Source of the DNA: Bradyrhizobium sp. AZCC 1719
Lineage (GTDB): Bacteria > Pseudomonadota > Alphaproteobacteria > Rhizobiales > Xanthobacteraceae
Assembly: GCF_036924525.1 (NCBI RefSeq)
Contig: NZ_JAZHRU010000001.1
Coordinates: 5,547,001-5,611,000 of the forward strand
Direction of reading: 5' to 3'
DNA: 64,000 nt
Shown: piece by piece, positions 32,832 to 40,476 of the stretch
How positions within the stretch are numbered: the stretch's first letter is position 1
How the letters are laid out: each line of letters begins with the position of its first letter
Translations under genes and position numbers: made by a program
The notes under the pieces: model-generated
The model's database searches: none
Seen by the model: the letters and a program-made list of their open reading frames with translations, nothing else
What the model was told of the DNA's origin: nothing

Positions 32832-32942
32832 TTGAGTCTGCCACCACCCGAATTCGATCGCGACGAGGCGCTGGTGTGTATGGCGCTGGCGTTCTGCCTG
32901 GCCGGTGCATCGACCAGCATCATCTACCGGCTGCTGGGTTAA
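32832..32942 (+). CDS. Possible 36-residue membrane miniprotein
   Basis: A short frame from a TTG encodes MSLPPPEFDRDEALVCMALA followed by FCLAGASTSIIYRLLG and TAA. The acidic head and a single hydrophobic segment look like a small membrane protein. A purine-rich GCGGGGG lies just upstream, but the start is not ATG or GTG and no homologue can be checked here. It could also start at the internal ATG (MALAFCLAG). The frame is closed by a stop at 32808. Confidence 0.35.
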   Translation: MSLPPPEFDRDEALVCMALAFCLAGASTSIIYRLLG

Positions 32943-33332
32943 GGGGGTGCGGACGGATCAGTGAGCCACTGTGCGCATGCCAACGAGCGCGTGGCGCGCT
33001 TTTGGTTTTGCGATGTGATGGTGCCGATGAAGCGAGGTAAGCCGCGGCTCAAGTGCTCGCGGTCAGGAGTAGACGAGGCCCGGAGTGCCTAGGAGTCCGG
33101 GCCTCGTGGCCTCCAGTGGTAGCGCTCGTCGTGATGAACGAACGCCCTGCCCCCCGCTGCAAGCGACGGCGTTATAGATCGGCGTTACGTGCACAGCCAA
33201 TCCGTACGAGTACGGTGAGCTGGCGCCCGCGCGGGTCGCGCGTAGTCTCCGGGCCGGCGATCACTGCATTCCGTCCCGTTCCAAAGGCGAGATCTGCGGC
33301 GAGCTACGCCAAGCGCCGCCATTCGCCTGCCT
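32943..33332. other. Non-coding stretch with one strong hairpin
   Basis: About 390 bases between the possible miniprotein and the convergent secreted protein. Apart from the 12-bp hairpin at 33073-33107 nothing was recognised. Long frames crossing it are antisense to the secreted protein or lack a start site. Confidence 0.4.
33073..33107 (+). terminator. Strong 12-bp hairpin, terminator-like
   Basis: ACGAGGCCCGGA (33073-33084) is perfectly complementary to TCCGGGCCTCGT (33096-33107) over an 11-base loop. No T run follows on either strand. It is the most stable hairpin of this non-coding stretch and may end a transcript coming from the left. Confidence 0.5.
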
Positions 33333-33635
33333 CTACCGCTTATCGAACGGAATGTACTGGTGATACTCTTTCGGCACTGAGCTCCGGTAACGCGCAGGCA
33401 CCGTGCCGCGGTCGATCGAACGGTCGATCTCCTGCTGCCGGGTCATCTTGGCCGGTTTCTTTTTCTTCGGCGCCGCCTTTTCCTTTTCGGCCGCGGCGGC
33501 TTCCGGCGCGGCGGGGGGCGACGTTGCCGTTGCGGCAGTGCCGCCAGCCGGCGCGCCTTGCGCCAGCGCGACGGCCGGCAGGAGGAGGAGAGCCGCCGCC
33601 GACGCGGCCAGCACAAGACGAGACGGCTTTGGCAT
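33333..33635 (-). CDS. Small secreted Ala/Pro/Lys-rich protein
   Basis: Exported protein of 100 residues. The frame extends to 33701, but the ATG at 33635 begins the signal peptide MPKPSRLVLAASAAALLLLP and AVALAQ. A low-complexity Ala/Pro/Glu stretch and a lysine cluster (APKKKKPAK) follow. The C-terminus is ordered-looking (MTRQQEIDRSIDRGTVPARY, PKEYHQYIPFDKR). Similar tails occur in hypothetical proteins of Bradyrhizobium, but no function is known. The next upstream gene on this strand ends 44 bases away. Confidence 0.72.
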   Translation of the reverse strand: MPKPSRLVLAASAAALLLLPAVALAQGAPAGGTAATATSPPAAPEAAAAEKEKAAPKKKKPAKMTRQQEIDRSIDRGTVPARYRSSVPKEYHQYIPFDKR

Positions 33636-33679
33636 GGAAAACTCCAGTTCTGGCCTGCTCCGGTTCCAGCCAGATCCTA

Positions 33680-33928
33680 TTACGTCCGTAACCGTCCGCA
33701 CACCGGGATTTTGGCGAGGCGGACGGGCATGGACCGGCTATGCTTGACCCGGCTGCAGGTCGTGAAAACGTACGCGAGCCGGCTGCACTGCCAGTCCGGA
33801 CCAAGCGCGGCACTCAAGACCGGCTCCGGCCTGGACAGGCCGGGCGCAAAGAAACCGATGGCGCAGGCCAGTGAGATGATGGCGGCGGCGAGAACAAGGT
33901 TCTTGCGGGTCCACCAATTGTGCGGCAT
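33680..33928 (-). CDS. Small membrane-anchored hypothetical protein
   Basis: Protein of 82 residues from the ATG at 33928, which has GGAGCG eight to twelve bases upstream. It starts MPHNWWTRKNLVLAAAIISL and continues ACAIGFFAPGL, a single membrane anchor, then a short periplasmic part with two cysteines (DWQCSRLAYVFTTCSRV). The frame's earlier start at 33961 lacks a ribosome-binding site. The pair with the following secreted gene, on the same strand, may be an operon. The function is unknown. Confidence 0.68.
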   Translation of the reverse strand: MPHNWWTRKNLVLAAAIISLACAIGFFAPGLSRPEPVLSAALGPDWQCSRLAYVFTTCSRVKHSRSMPVRLAKIPVCGRLRT

Positions 33929-34125
33929 GGCGGTCGCTCCTGTTTCGAAAGCGCGGAGCATAGGATCACTCCACCCGCAGTGCCTGTGAACGGCTTCACA
34001 TTACACGGATTTGTGCGCGAGCCCGATGGACGCGGAAATGGGTATAACTGGCGCAAATCCGTTGCGCGCGCGCAACGCTTGATCGACACTGCCCGCTCGG
34101 GGCGAGCGCGTGTGCGGGGCGTGCG

Positions 34126-34368
34126 ATGGACGAGCAGGAAACGGGCAAACAGGATTCCGGCAAGCAGGAAGCGAGCTACGACTATCATCGCTACAAGCAA
34201 TTGCTGGCGGAAGCGGTCGACGAGACCAAACGGCTCGAGCTGATCGAGATCATCGTCAGGGAAAAGGCCCGCGACAGGCTGGAGGCGCAGCGGATGGCGG
34301 ACCGGGTAGCGATGACCGCGATGACGGTCGCACGCGTCCTTGGATCCGGGGGCCGTCGCGATATCTAG
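34126..34368 (+). CDS. Small hypothetical helical protein
   Basis: Soluble, charged protein of 80 residues beginning MDEQETGKQDSGKQEASYDY. It is mostly helical (HRYKQLLAEAVDETKRLELI, EIIVREKARDRLEAQRMADR). No signal peptide or known domain is visible. It ends 8 bases before the convergent small membrane gene. The even codon use and tight spacing support a real gene, but its function is not known. Confidence 0.6.
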   Translation: MDEQETGKQDSGKQEASYDYHRYKQLLAEAVDETKRLELIEIIVREKARDRLEAQRMADRVAMTAMTVARVLGSGGRRDI

Positions 34369-34376
34369 AGGAGCGA

Positions 34377-34562
34377 TCACTTCTCCGAAGCGAGCATCAC
34401 CAGCGAGCCGATCAGCCCGATCAGCGCACAGGCGAGAAGGCCATATTGAAGGATCGCCAGCGCCCGGCCTGGGGCTTCGGTCGCCGTTGCCATCTCGTAG
34501 AGCAGCCAAGCTGACGTAATCCCGCTCATCAGGATCAGTTTGGCCATTTGCTGCTCACGCAA
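34377..34562 (-). CDS. Small membrane protein (61 residues)
   Basis: Two-helix membrane protein. The GTG at 34562 is favoured as start because GGGGAGG lies five bases upstream; the internal ATG (MAKLILMSG) would be 20 bases from it. Helix one is about KLILMSGITSAWLLYEM and helix two ALAILQYGLLACALIGLIGS. The family and role are not recognised. It is convergent with the 80-residue gene. Confidence 0.65.
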   Translation of the reverse strand: MREQQMAKLILMSGITSAWLLYEMATATEAPGRALAILQYGLLACALIGLIGSLVMLASEK

Positions 34563-34685
34563 GCCTCCCCTGCTCTACCCGCCCCCTTTCGACGCTGGTA
34601 TTTTGCCCCGGGTTCACTTACCTAGTCCCCATTCCGCGCGCGTGGCGCGTCCAACCCCAAGAGTGAAAGCGACAAGGCCTCTTTT

Positions 34686-35039
34686 ATGAGTGGATTCAAG
34701 GAACCTAATTTCGCGGACCGCCAGAAGGCCGCGATGCAGGCGCGGCAGAACATTTTGAACAAGTTTCGCGCCCAGCCGGGACCCGACGATCCCGAGGTGA
34801 AGCGCCGCCAGGCCGAGCGCGAGGCCGTCGCGGCCGCCCGCGCCAAGGCGAGAGAGGCCAAGGAGGCCGAAAAGGCCGAGCAGAAACGTCGCGAGGCCGA
34901 GGCCGCCGCGGCGGAGGCCGCCAGATTGGCGCGCGAAAAGGAAGAAGAGGCCGCCAGGCAGGCGGCGCTGGAGGCTGAGCAAAAGGCCAAGCGCGACGCG
35001 CGTTACGCCGCGCGCAAGACCAAGGGCAAGAAGAAGTAG
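34686..35039 (+). CDS. DUF6481-type charged coiled-coil protein
   Basis: Soluble protein of 117 residues starting MSGFKEPNFADRQKAAMQAR. The first 40 residues match the DUF6481 pattern, and the rest is a highly charged Ala/Glu/Lys/Arg coiled coil ending in KTKGKKK. Proteins of this kind are conserved in alphaproteobacteria with unknown role. The mRNA may end at the palindromic repeat just downstream. The family name is from memory. Confidence 0.75.
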   Translation: MSGFKEPNFADRQKAAMQARQNILNKFRAQPGPDDPEVKRRQAEREAVAAARAKAREAKEAEKAEQKRREAEAAAAEAARLAREKEEEAARQAALEAEQKAKRDARYAARKTKGKKK

Positions 35040-35079
35040 GCCTGCGATTCGCGGCCGATACTGGCGCGTCCGCTTAACG

Positions 35080-35160
35080 GTCATTCCGGGGCGATGCAAA
35101 GCATCGAACCCGGAATCTCGAGATTCCGGGTCTGGTCCTTCGGACCATCCCGGAATGACG
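35080..35160. repeat. Intergenic palindromic repeat (CATTCCGGG type)
   Basis: The element begins GTCATTCCGGGG and ends TCCCGGAATGAC, so its ends are inverted. Inside are nested hairpins: GATGC-AAA-GCATC, CCCGGAATCT-CGAG-type ATTCCGGG, and GGTCC-TTCG-GGACC. Such elements are scattered through Bradyrhizobium-type genomes, from general knowledge. It lies between two convergent genes and could work as a bidirectional terminator. Confidence 0.8.
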
Positions 35161-35165
35161 GCGGC

Positions 35166-35405
35166 TCAGTTCTTCTTCATGCCGTCTTCTTTTTTCATGC
35201 CCTCGTGCTTCATGCCTTCCTTCTTCATCATACCGTCCTCTTTCTTCATGCCGTCCTTCATGCCGTCCTTGGACATGGACTCCTTCTTCATGCCGTCGCC
35301 CTTGCCCATTTTGTCCTGAGCGAAGGCGGCTGGCGCGAACGCGAGGCTGAGCGAAACAAGCGCGGCAGAAAGGCCGAGGCCGATACGGGTCGTGGTGGTG
35401 GTCAT
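35166..35405 (-). CDS. Pentapeptide MXKDX repeat protein
   Basis: Exported protein of 79 residues. The frame runs to 35522, but the ATG at 35405 starts the signal peptide MTTTTTRIGLGLSAALVSLS and AFAPAAFAQ. The mature part is almost entirely Met/Lys/Asp-Glu/Gly pentads (for example MKKES, MSKDG, MKKED, MKHEG). This matches the family described as pentapeptide MXKDX repeat protein. Its role is unknown; metal binding by methionine and acidic residues is only a guess. It is divergent from a TRAP binding protein with about 200 bases between them. Confidence 0.85.
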   Translation of the reverse strand: MTTTTTRIGLGLSAALVSLSLAFAPAAFAQDKMGKGDGMKKESMSKDGMKDGMKKEDGMMKKEGMKHEGMKKEDGMKKN

Positions 35406-35607
35406 GGGATGGTCGTCCTTGGTTTGGGTGGGCTTCTCGAAAGCGACGTCTGCCGCTTCCCCAACGACGATGGCGCGAAGGGGTTTGTTACCGGCCACGC
35501 CCCAAAGTTCTGCAATTCTCACGGTTAGTTGAAGCGGGCGATTCAGCTAATATGGGCTGAAGCCGGTCCGGATTGCCGATCCAAGAACCGATTGCAGGGG
35601 ACAAACC

Positions 35608-36630
35608 ATGCTCACGCGCCGCCATGTCATCGCATCTGCGCTCGCCGCACCCGCCGTGCTTCGTTTCGGCACCGGTACGGCCCATGCGGCCACCACGCTG
35701 AAGATTTCGCACCAGTTCCCGGGCGGCACCATCGACAAGGGCGACTTCCGCGACCGGCTGTGCCGCATCTTCGCTGCCGAAGTCGCCAAACGCAGCGGCG
35801 GCGAAATCGCCGCCGAAGTCTATCCGAACGCCTCGCTGATCAAGACCAGCGCGCAATTCTCGGCAATGCGCAAGGGCGCACTCGATATCAGCCTCTACCC
35901 GATGCCGTATGCCGGCGGCGAACTGCCGGAGACCAATATCGGCCTGATGCCGGGCCTGGTCGCAACCTACGACCAGGGCCTGCGCTGGAAGAAGGCGCCG
36001 GTCGGCAAGGCGCTGACCGACTTCCTCGCCGACAACGGCGTTATCCTTCTCACATGGGTCTGGCAGGCCGGCGGCGTCGCCAGCCGCTCCCGACCGATCG
36101 TCGCGCCTGACGACGCCAAGGGGTTGAAAGTGCGCGGCGGCTCGCGTGAAATGGATGTGGTGCTGAAGACCGCGGGTGCGTCGATCCTGTCGATGCCATC
36201 GAACGAAATCTACGCCGCGATGCAGAGCGGCGCCTGCGATGCCGGTATCACCTCCTCCACCAGCCTGATCTCGTTCCGCCTCGCGGAGGTCGCCAAATCG
36301 CTGACCTCGGGCGCCGGCGCCTCCTATTGGTTCATGCTGGAGCCATTGATGATGTCGAAGGCAATCTTCGACAAGCTACCCAAAACGCAGCAGGACATCA
36401 TCCTGACGGTCGGCAGCGAACTGGAAGCGTTCGGCCGCAAGGGCGCGCAGGATGACGATATCGAGGTCGCCAAGGTCTATGAGAAGGCCGGCGCCAAGGT
36501 CAGCACGCTCGATGTCGCGACCGTCAGCAAATGGCGCGACATCGCGCGCGATACCGCCTGGAAGGACTACAGCGCCAAGTCGGCAATGTCGGCCAAGCTG
36601 CTGAGGCTCGCCAGCGACGTCCCCGCATGA
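35608..36630 (+). CDS. TRAP transporter solute-binding protein (DctP type), orphan
   Basis: Periplasmic TRAP binding protein of 340 residues. The ATG at 35608 has AGGGGAC upstream, and the signal MLTRRHVIASALAAPAVLRF may be Tat-type (RRHVIA). The DctP pattern is visible: LKISHQFPGGTIDKGDFRDR, YPNASLIKTSAQFSAMRKGALDIS and DAKGLKVRGGSREMDVVLKT with the carboxylate-binding arginine. No dctQ or dctM follows it directly; the next gene is a GntR regulator on the other strand, then a complete TRAP cassette with its own binding protein. It may share that membrane unit or serve a distant one. Confidence 0.88.
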   Translation: MLTRRHVIASALAAPAVLRFGTGTAHAATTLKISHQFPGGTIDKGDFRDRLCRIFAAEVAKRSGGEIAAEVYPNASLIKTSAQFSAMRKGALDISLYPMPYAGGELPETNIGLMPGLVATYDQGLRWKKAPVGKALTDFLADNGVILLTWVWQAGGVASRSRPIVAPDDAKGLKVRGGSREMDVVLKTAGASILSMPSNEIYAAMQSGACDAGITSSTSLISFRLAEVAKSLTSGAGASYWFMLEPLMMSKAIFDKLPKTQQDIILTVGSELEAFGRKGAQDDDIEVAKVYEKAGAKVSTLDVATVSKWRDIARDTAWKDYSAKSAMSAKLLRLASDVPA

Positions 36631-36649
36631 TGCATGGTCCGCTTCCGGA

Positions 36650-37348
36650 TCAACGCCCCGCGCGAGCTGCGATCGAGCCGCCGGCCACCACCTGCAACAG
36701 GTCCGTACGCACCGCCTCGATATGCTGTTCCAGAAACCGGCAGGCCTGGTCGATCTCTTTTGCCCGGCACAGCTCGATCAGGTGCGCGTGCTCCTTTTCG
36801 GCCGTGCCCATCGCCTTGGTATTGGAGAGCTGCAGACGCGTGTAGCGGTCGCTGGTCTGCAAGAGCGCCACGACGATCGCCTTGGTACGTGGCTGCCTGG
36901 CGTGAACGTATAGTGCCATATGGAAGTCAGCGTTGAGCTGCCCCCATTCGCTGACGTTGCGCGCCTTGATCGCTTTCTCGAAGCGCTTCTGGATGTCGTC
37001 CAGCGCGGCAAAGTCTTGTTCCGCAAAGTGCGGCGCCGACTGCGCCAGGAGCCGCGGCTCCATGATTCCGCGAAGATCGAACACGTCGTTGATTTCGTCC
37101 AGCGATAGCTCTGAGACGATCGCGCCTTTTTGCGGGACGATACGCACCAGCCCCTCCGCCTCGAGCTGAAACAGCGCTTCGCGCACGGGAATGCGGCTGA
37201 CGCCGTATGCCTCGCCCAACGCATCCTGCCGCAGTTGTGAGCCGGCCGGATAAGTCCCGTCGAGAATGGATTGCCTGAGCTGATCGACGATCGCAGCCGA
37301 CAGCGTCCGGTGCTTCAGAGGGACTTTCATTTGATCTTCCGTCGTCAT
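36650..37348 (-). CDS. GntR family (FCD) regulator of the TRAP/DapA-like operon
   Basis: DNA-binding regulator of 232 residues from the ATG at 37348 (MTTEDQMKVPLKHRT), which has AAAGG seven bases before it. The ATG at 37330 (MKVPLK) is an alternative. The winged helix is RQSILDGTYPAGSQLRQDAL, GEAYGVSRIPVREALFQLEA, EGLVRIVPQKGAIV. The C-terminal FCD domain shows NADFHMALYVHARQP with its metal-ligand histidine and EKEHAHLIELCRAKE. It is divergent from dctQ; the 155-base gap holds a perfect 19-bp palindrome, its likely operator. It probably senses the transported substrate. Confidence 0.9.
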   Translation of the reverse strand: MTTEDQMKVPLKHRTLSAAIVDQLRQSILDGTYPAGSQLRQDALGEAYGVSRIPVREALFQLEAEGLVRIVPQKGAIVSELSLDEINDVFDLRGIMEPRLLAQSAPHFAEQDFAALDDIQKRFEKAIKARNVSEWGQLNADFHMALYVHARQPRTKAIVVALLQTSDRYTRLQLSNTKAMGTAEKEHAHLIELCRAKEIDQACRFLEQHIEAVRTDLLQVVAGGSIAARAGR

Positions 37349-37442
37349 CGCCGGCCTTTCCGATCGAGGCGGCCCTGTTTCGCACGTTGAAATGGTCCGC
37401 GGCAGCGAAAGCCGAGGCGGCCCATAATCTCCATTTGACAAG

Positions 37443-37461
37443 ATTGTATAAATTATACAAT
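37443..37461. promoter_or_regulatory. Perfect 19-bp palindrome, likely GntR operator
   Basis: ATTGTATAA-A-TTATACAAT at 37443-37461, 43 bases before the dctQ start. The TTGTAT...ATACAA form is typical of FCD-type GntR operators (general knowledge of FadR/VanR-like sites). It lies between the divergent regulator and transporter genes, so it should control both. Confidence 0.8.
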
Positions 37462-37503
37462 TTCGAATGGCACGAGAAATCTTGACGGGCAGCGGGGCTC
37501 TTT

Positions 37504-38127
37504 ATGATCGAGCAGGCAATTGCGGACATGCCAGCGTTCAGCGCCCGGGGAATCGTCGTCAGGGCTTCGAGTCTTCTGCTCGCTTTCGAGCGCATCGCCT
37601 TGATGGGGCTGATGTATCTGCTGACGGCTCTGATCCTGGTGAACGTCGTCACCCGCTATTCGCACTTCCCGATCTACTGGATCGATGAATCGGCGGTCTA
37701 TTGCGTGGTCTGGCTGACCTTCATCGGCGCCTCCGCCATGACGCGGCTCAGGCTCGACTTCGCCGTCACCATGATGACCGAGCGCCTCTCGGCGCGGCAT
37801 CAGAAGCTCGCGAAGATCATCGCGACGGGCATGGTCGTCGTGTTCGGTGTGGCGCTGATCATCACCTGCTTCCTCTGGATGGATCCGATCGGGCTTGCCC
37901 GCGCCGGCTTCGACGCACGCAAGCTTGCCGCCGAGACATTCAACTTCCTCTACACCGAGCGCACCCAAACGCTGAACTGGCCGACCTGGGTGCTCTATTT
38001 GACGCTGCCGATCTTCGCGGTCTCCATGACCATTCATGGCTTGGCAAACCTGCTCGAAGATCTCGAACTGGTGCCACGGATGCCGCCAAAGGGCTTTCAA
38101 CTCTCCGAACTCGACGGGGTCAACTAG
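37504..38127 (+). CDS. dctQ: TRAP transporter small permease DctQ
   Basis: Small membrane subunit of a TRAP transporter, 207 residues with four helices. The DctQ family pattern is present: LLAFERIALMGLMYLLTALI, NVVTRYSHFPIYWIDESAVY and the polar VVWLTFIGASAMTRLRLDFAV. The ATG at 37504 has only GGGG upstream; a second ATG eight codons in (MPAFSARG) is possible. The stop overlaps the GTG start of dctM by one base. It is the first gene of the operon dctQ-dctM-dctP-lyase under the 19-bp palindrome. Confidence 0.92.
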   Translation: MIEQAIADMPAFSARGIVVRASSLLLAFERIALMGLMYLLTALILVNVVTRYSHFPIYWIDESAVYCVVWLTFIGASAMTRLRLDFAVTMMTERLSARHQKLAKIIATGMVVVFGVALIITCFLWMDPIGLARAGFDARKLAAETFNFLYTERTQTLNWPTWVLYLTLPIFAVSMTIHGLANLLEDLELVPRMPPKGFQLSELDGVN

Positions 38128-39392
38128 TGATCACGTCAGCCGCCTTCATCGCGATCATGCTGGTCGGGGTACCGATCGGCCTTTGTCTTTGCCTGGCCGG
38201 GTTCGTCTTCATCATCGCATCAGGCAATCCGGTTCTGTTTCAATCCTACCCGCTGCAGCTCTTCGGCGGGGTCGACAGCTACGGCCTGATCGCCATCCCG
38301 CTCTTCATCCTGATCGGCGAAATCATGAATGGCGGCGGCATTACGCGGCGCATCGTCGACATGGCGATGGCCTTTGTCGGCTCGCTGAAGGGCGGGCTGG
38401 CTTACGTCAATATCCTCGCCAACATGTTCATCGCCTCCATCCTCGGCTCCGCGACCGCGCAGGTCGCCATCATGGCGCAGATCATGGTGCCGGAGATGGA
38501 AAAGAAGGGCTACGACAAGACCTTCGCGGCAGGACTCACGGCCTATGGCGGCATGCTCGGGCCGATCATTCCGCCGTCCGTGATGTTCGTTGTCTACAGC
38601 GTCTTGGCGCAGATTTCTGTCAGCGACATGCTGATTGCCGGCATCGTGCCGGGCGTCATCCTCACAGCGATGTTCTTCATCGTCGTCGCGCTGATGGGTT
38701 TCGTCTACAATTATCCCCGAGGGGAATATCAATCACCACGGCAGCGGGCGGCGACAATCCTGCGCACGTCACCAACCCTGCTTATTCCGATCGTCATCGT
38801 CGGCAGCATACTCGGCGGATTGGCAAACGCGACAGAGTCCGCAGCCGTTGGCGCTGTCGCCGCTGCGCTGATCGGAAAATTCTGGACCAAGGAGTTCAGG
38901 TTTTCACAGCTGCCGCAGATGATGCTGCGCGCAGGCATCTACTCGGCCATCGTGCTGTTCCTGGTCGCCGCCGCGGCGGTGTTCTCCTGGGTCCTGGTGT
39001 TCGGCAAGGTGCCGCAGGAGACCGCGGCATGGATACAGTCGGTCGCCAAGGATCCAGTCAGTTTCATGCTGATCTGCAACGTGATCCTGCTGGTGATCGG
39101 TACTGTCATCGACGGCGTTCCCGGCCTAATCATGACGGTTCCGATCCTGCTGCCGGTCGCGACCGAAATCTATCATATCGATCCGCGCCACTTCGGCGTG
39201 GTCGTGGTGATCAATCTGGTGCTCGGGTTGCTGTCGCCTCCGGTCGGTCTTTGTTTCTTCGTGGCGGCAGCCGTCACCGGCGCCAAGCCCGGCAAGATGT
39301 TCATGGTGACGCTGCCGTTCTTCGGCATCTCCTGCATCCTGCTGGTGCTGCTCTCGCTCTATCCCTCCCTCTCCCTCGTCCTCATCAAGTAG
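38127..39392 (+). CDS. dctM: TRAP transporter large permease DctM
   Basis: Large membrane subunit of the TRAP transporter, 421 residues. The open frame extends upstream through dctQ in another phase, but the GTG at 38127, within TAGTG at the dctQ stop, gives the normal start MITSAAFIAIMLVGVPIGLC. The elevator-type core shows SIPLFILIGEIMNGGGITRR-like IPLFILIGEIM, ILGSATAQVAIMAQIMVPEM, GGMLGPIIPPSVMFVVYSVL and PPVGLCFFVAAAVTGAK. It imports carboxylates or related compounds with sodium, together with DctQ and DctP. Confidence 0.95.
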   Translation: MITSAAFIAIMLVGVPIGLCLCLAGFVFIIASGNPVLFQSYPLQLFGGVDSYGLIAIPLFILIGEIMNGGGITRRIVDMAMAFVGSLKGGLAYVNILANMFIASILGSATAQVAIMAQIMVPEMEKKGYDKTFAAGLTAYGGMLGPIIPPSVMFVVYSVLAQISVSDMLIAGIVPGVILTAMFFIVVALMGFVYNYPRGEYQSPRQRAATILRTSPTLLIPIVIVGSILGGLANATESAAVGAVAAALIGKFWTKEFRFSQLPQMMLRAGIYSAIVLFLVAAAAVFSWVLVFGKVPQETAAWIQSVAKDPVSFMLICNVILLVIGTVIDGVPGLIMTVPILLPVATEIYHIDPRHFGVVVVINLVLGLLSPPVGLCFFVAAAVTGAKPGKMFMVTLPFFGISCILLVLLSLYPSLSLVLIK

Positions 39393-39417
39393 GTCCAACC
39401 CCTTAAGGAGCATTGTC

Positions 39418-40401
39418 ATGTCGCTTTCACGTCGCCGCTTCCTTGCCGCCAGCGCGGCCGTGCCGCTGTTCGCGCCGTCGCTGGCACTGGCGCAAGCCAA
39501 GGAGCTTCGCCTCGGCTTGATCACGCCCAATGGTCATTCCTGGAACAAGGCGGCGCTAAAACTCGGCGACGATCTCAAGGCTGCCACCAACGGCCGCCTG
39601 ACCATGACGGTCTTTCACTCCGGCCAACTCGGCAACGAGCCGGCGATGATGCAGCAATTGCAGTCCGGCGCGCTCGACATGGGCTTCATCCAGGCCGCCG
39701 AGCTCGGCTCGCGCGTGCCACATATCGCAGCAATCAACGCGCCCTACATCGTGCGCTCGACGCCGTCGGTCGCCAAATTCGTTCGCCATCCGGCGGCGAT
39801 CAAGCTGTTCGAGGTGCTGCCCAAGGAGACCGGAACGATCGGACTGGGCTGGGGTATCACCGGCATGCGCGCCATCTTCTCGGCGAAAGACCTGACTGGT
39901 CTCGCCGACATCAAGGGCATGAAACTGCGCATCAACCCGACGCCGGTCTATCGCGATTTCTATTCCTCGCTCGGCGCGGCGCCGACGCCGATCCCGACGC
40001 CGCAGGTGTTCGACGCCATGGCGAACGGCCAGGTCGACGGCCTCGAGGCGGACCTGGAGTTCTCCTGGAACCAGCGCTTCGACAAAGTGTCAAAAGTCAT
40101 CCTGCAGATGAATGCCGTCTTCATGCCGATGGCAGCGATCGTCTCCGGCCGCGTCTGGCAGTCGCTGCCGGCGGCCGACCGCGAGCTGATCACCAAGACG
40201 GTCAAATCGACGCTCGATGCGCAGATCGATGAATTGGCCGACAATGAGCCGAAGCTGATCGAGAACTTCAAGAACGCGCCGATCCCGATCCGTCAGGTCC
40301 CGGCCGGGGATACCGAAGCGGTTATTGCCGAATTCGACAAGATCTGGCTGCCCAAGGCCCCGGTGCTTGCCGAACTGCGGAAAGTCGGCGCGACGCTCTG
40401 A
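39418..40401 (+). CDS. dctP: TRAP transporter solute-binding protein DctP
   Basis: Periplasmic binding protein of 327 residues. The leader MSLSRRRFLAASAAVPLFAP is a Tat signal (SRRRFLAA), suggesting export in folded form. Family pattern: LITPNGHSWNKAALKLGDDL, FHSGQLGNEPAMMQQLQSGALDMGF and IKGMKLRINPTPVYRDFYSSLGA with the key arginine. AAGGAG is seen before the ATG. It follows dctM by 25 bases and precedes the lyase gene by 75. Substrate class is unknown from sequence, but the next gene suggests hydroxyproline or a related compound. Confidence 0.93.
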   Translation: MSLSRRRFLAASAAVPLFAPSLALAQAKELRLGLITPNGHSWNKAALKLGDDLKAATNGRLTMTVFHSGQLGNEPAMMQQLQSGALDMGFIQAAELGSRVPHIAAINAPYIVRSTPSVAKFVRHPAAIKLFEVLPKETGTIGLGWGITGMRAIFSAKDLTGLADIKGMKLRINPTPVYRDFYSSLGAAPTPIPTPQVFDAMANGQVDGLEADLEFSWNQRFDKVSKVILQMNAVFMPMAAIVSGRVWQSLPAADRELITKTVKSTLDAQIDELADNEPKLIENFKNAPIPIRQVPAGDTEAVIAEFDKIWLPKAPVLAELRKVGATL

Positions 40402-40476
40402 TCCCAACCATCGTTTTCAAGCCAAAGCCCGGCGGATTCATCAGTCCGCCGGAACAATTCCAATGGAGCTAAACAA

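Noticed and set aside
32660..33040. Short frames on both strands in the gene-poor stretch
   Set aside because: Arg/Ser/Gly-rich composition, no start signals and no family pattern.
33053..33691. 212-codon frame on the plus strand
   Set aside because: It is largely antisense to the secreted Ala/Pro/Lys-rich protein, which has a clear signal peptide.
29427..35405. Genomic island integrated at the tRNA-Arg
   Set aside because: No integrase, no transposase and no repeat of the tRNA 3' end downstream were seen.
37701..38126. N-terminal extension of the dctM frame
   Set aside because: It lies inside dctQ in another phase. The GTG at 38127 gives the normal DctM start.
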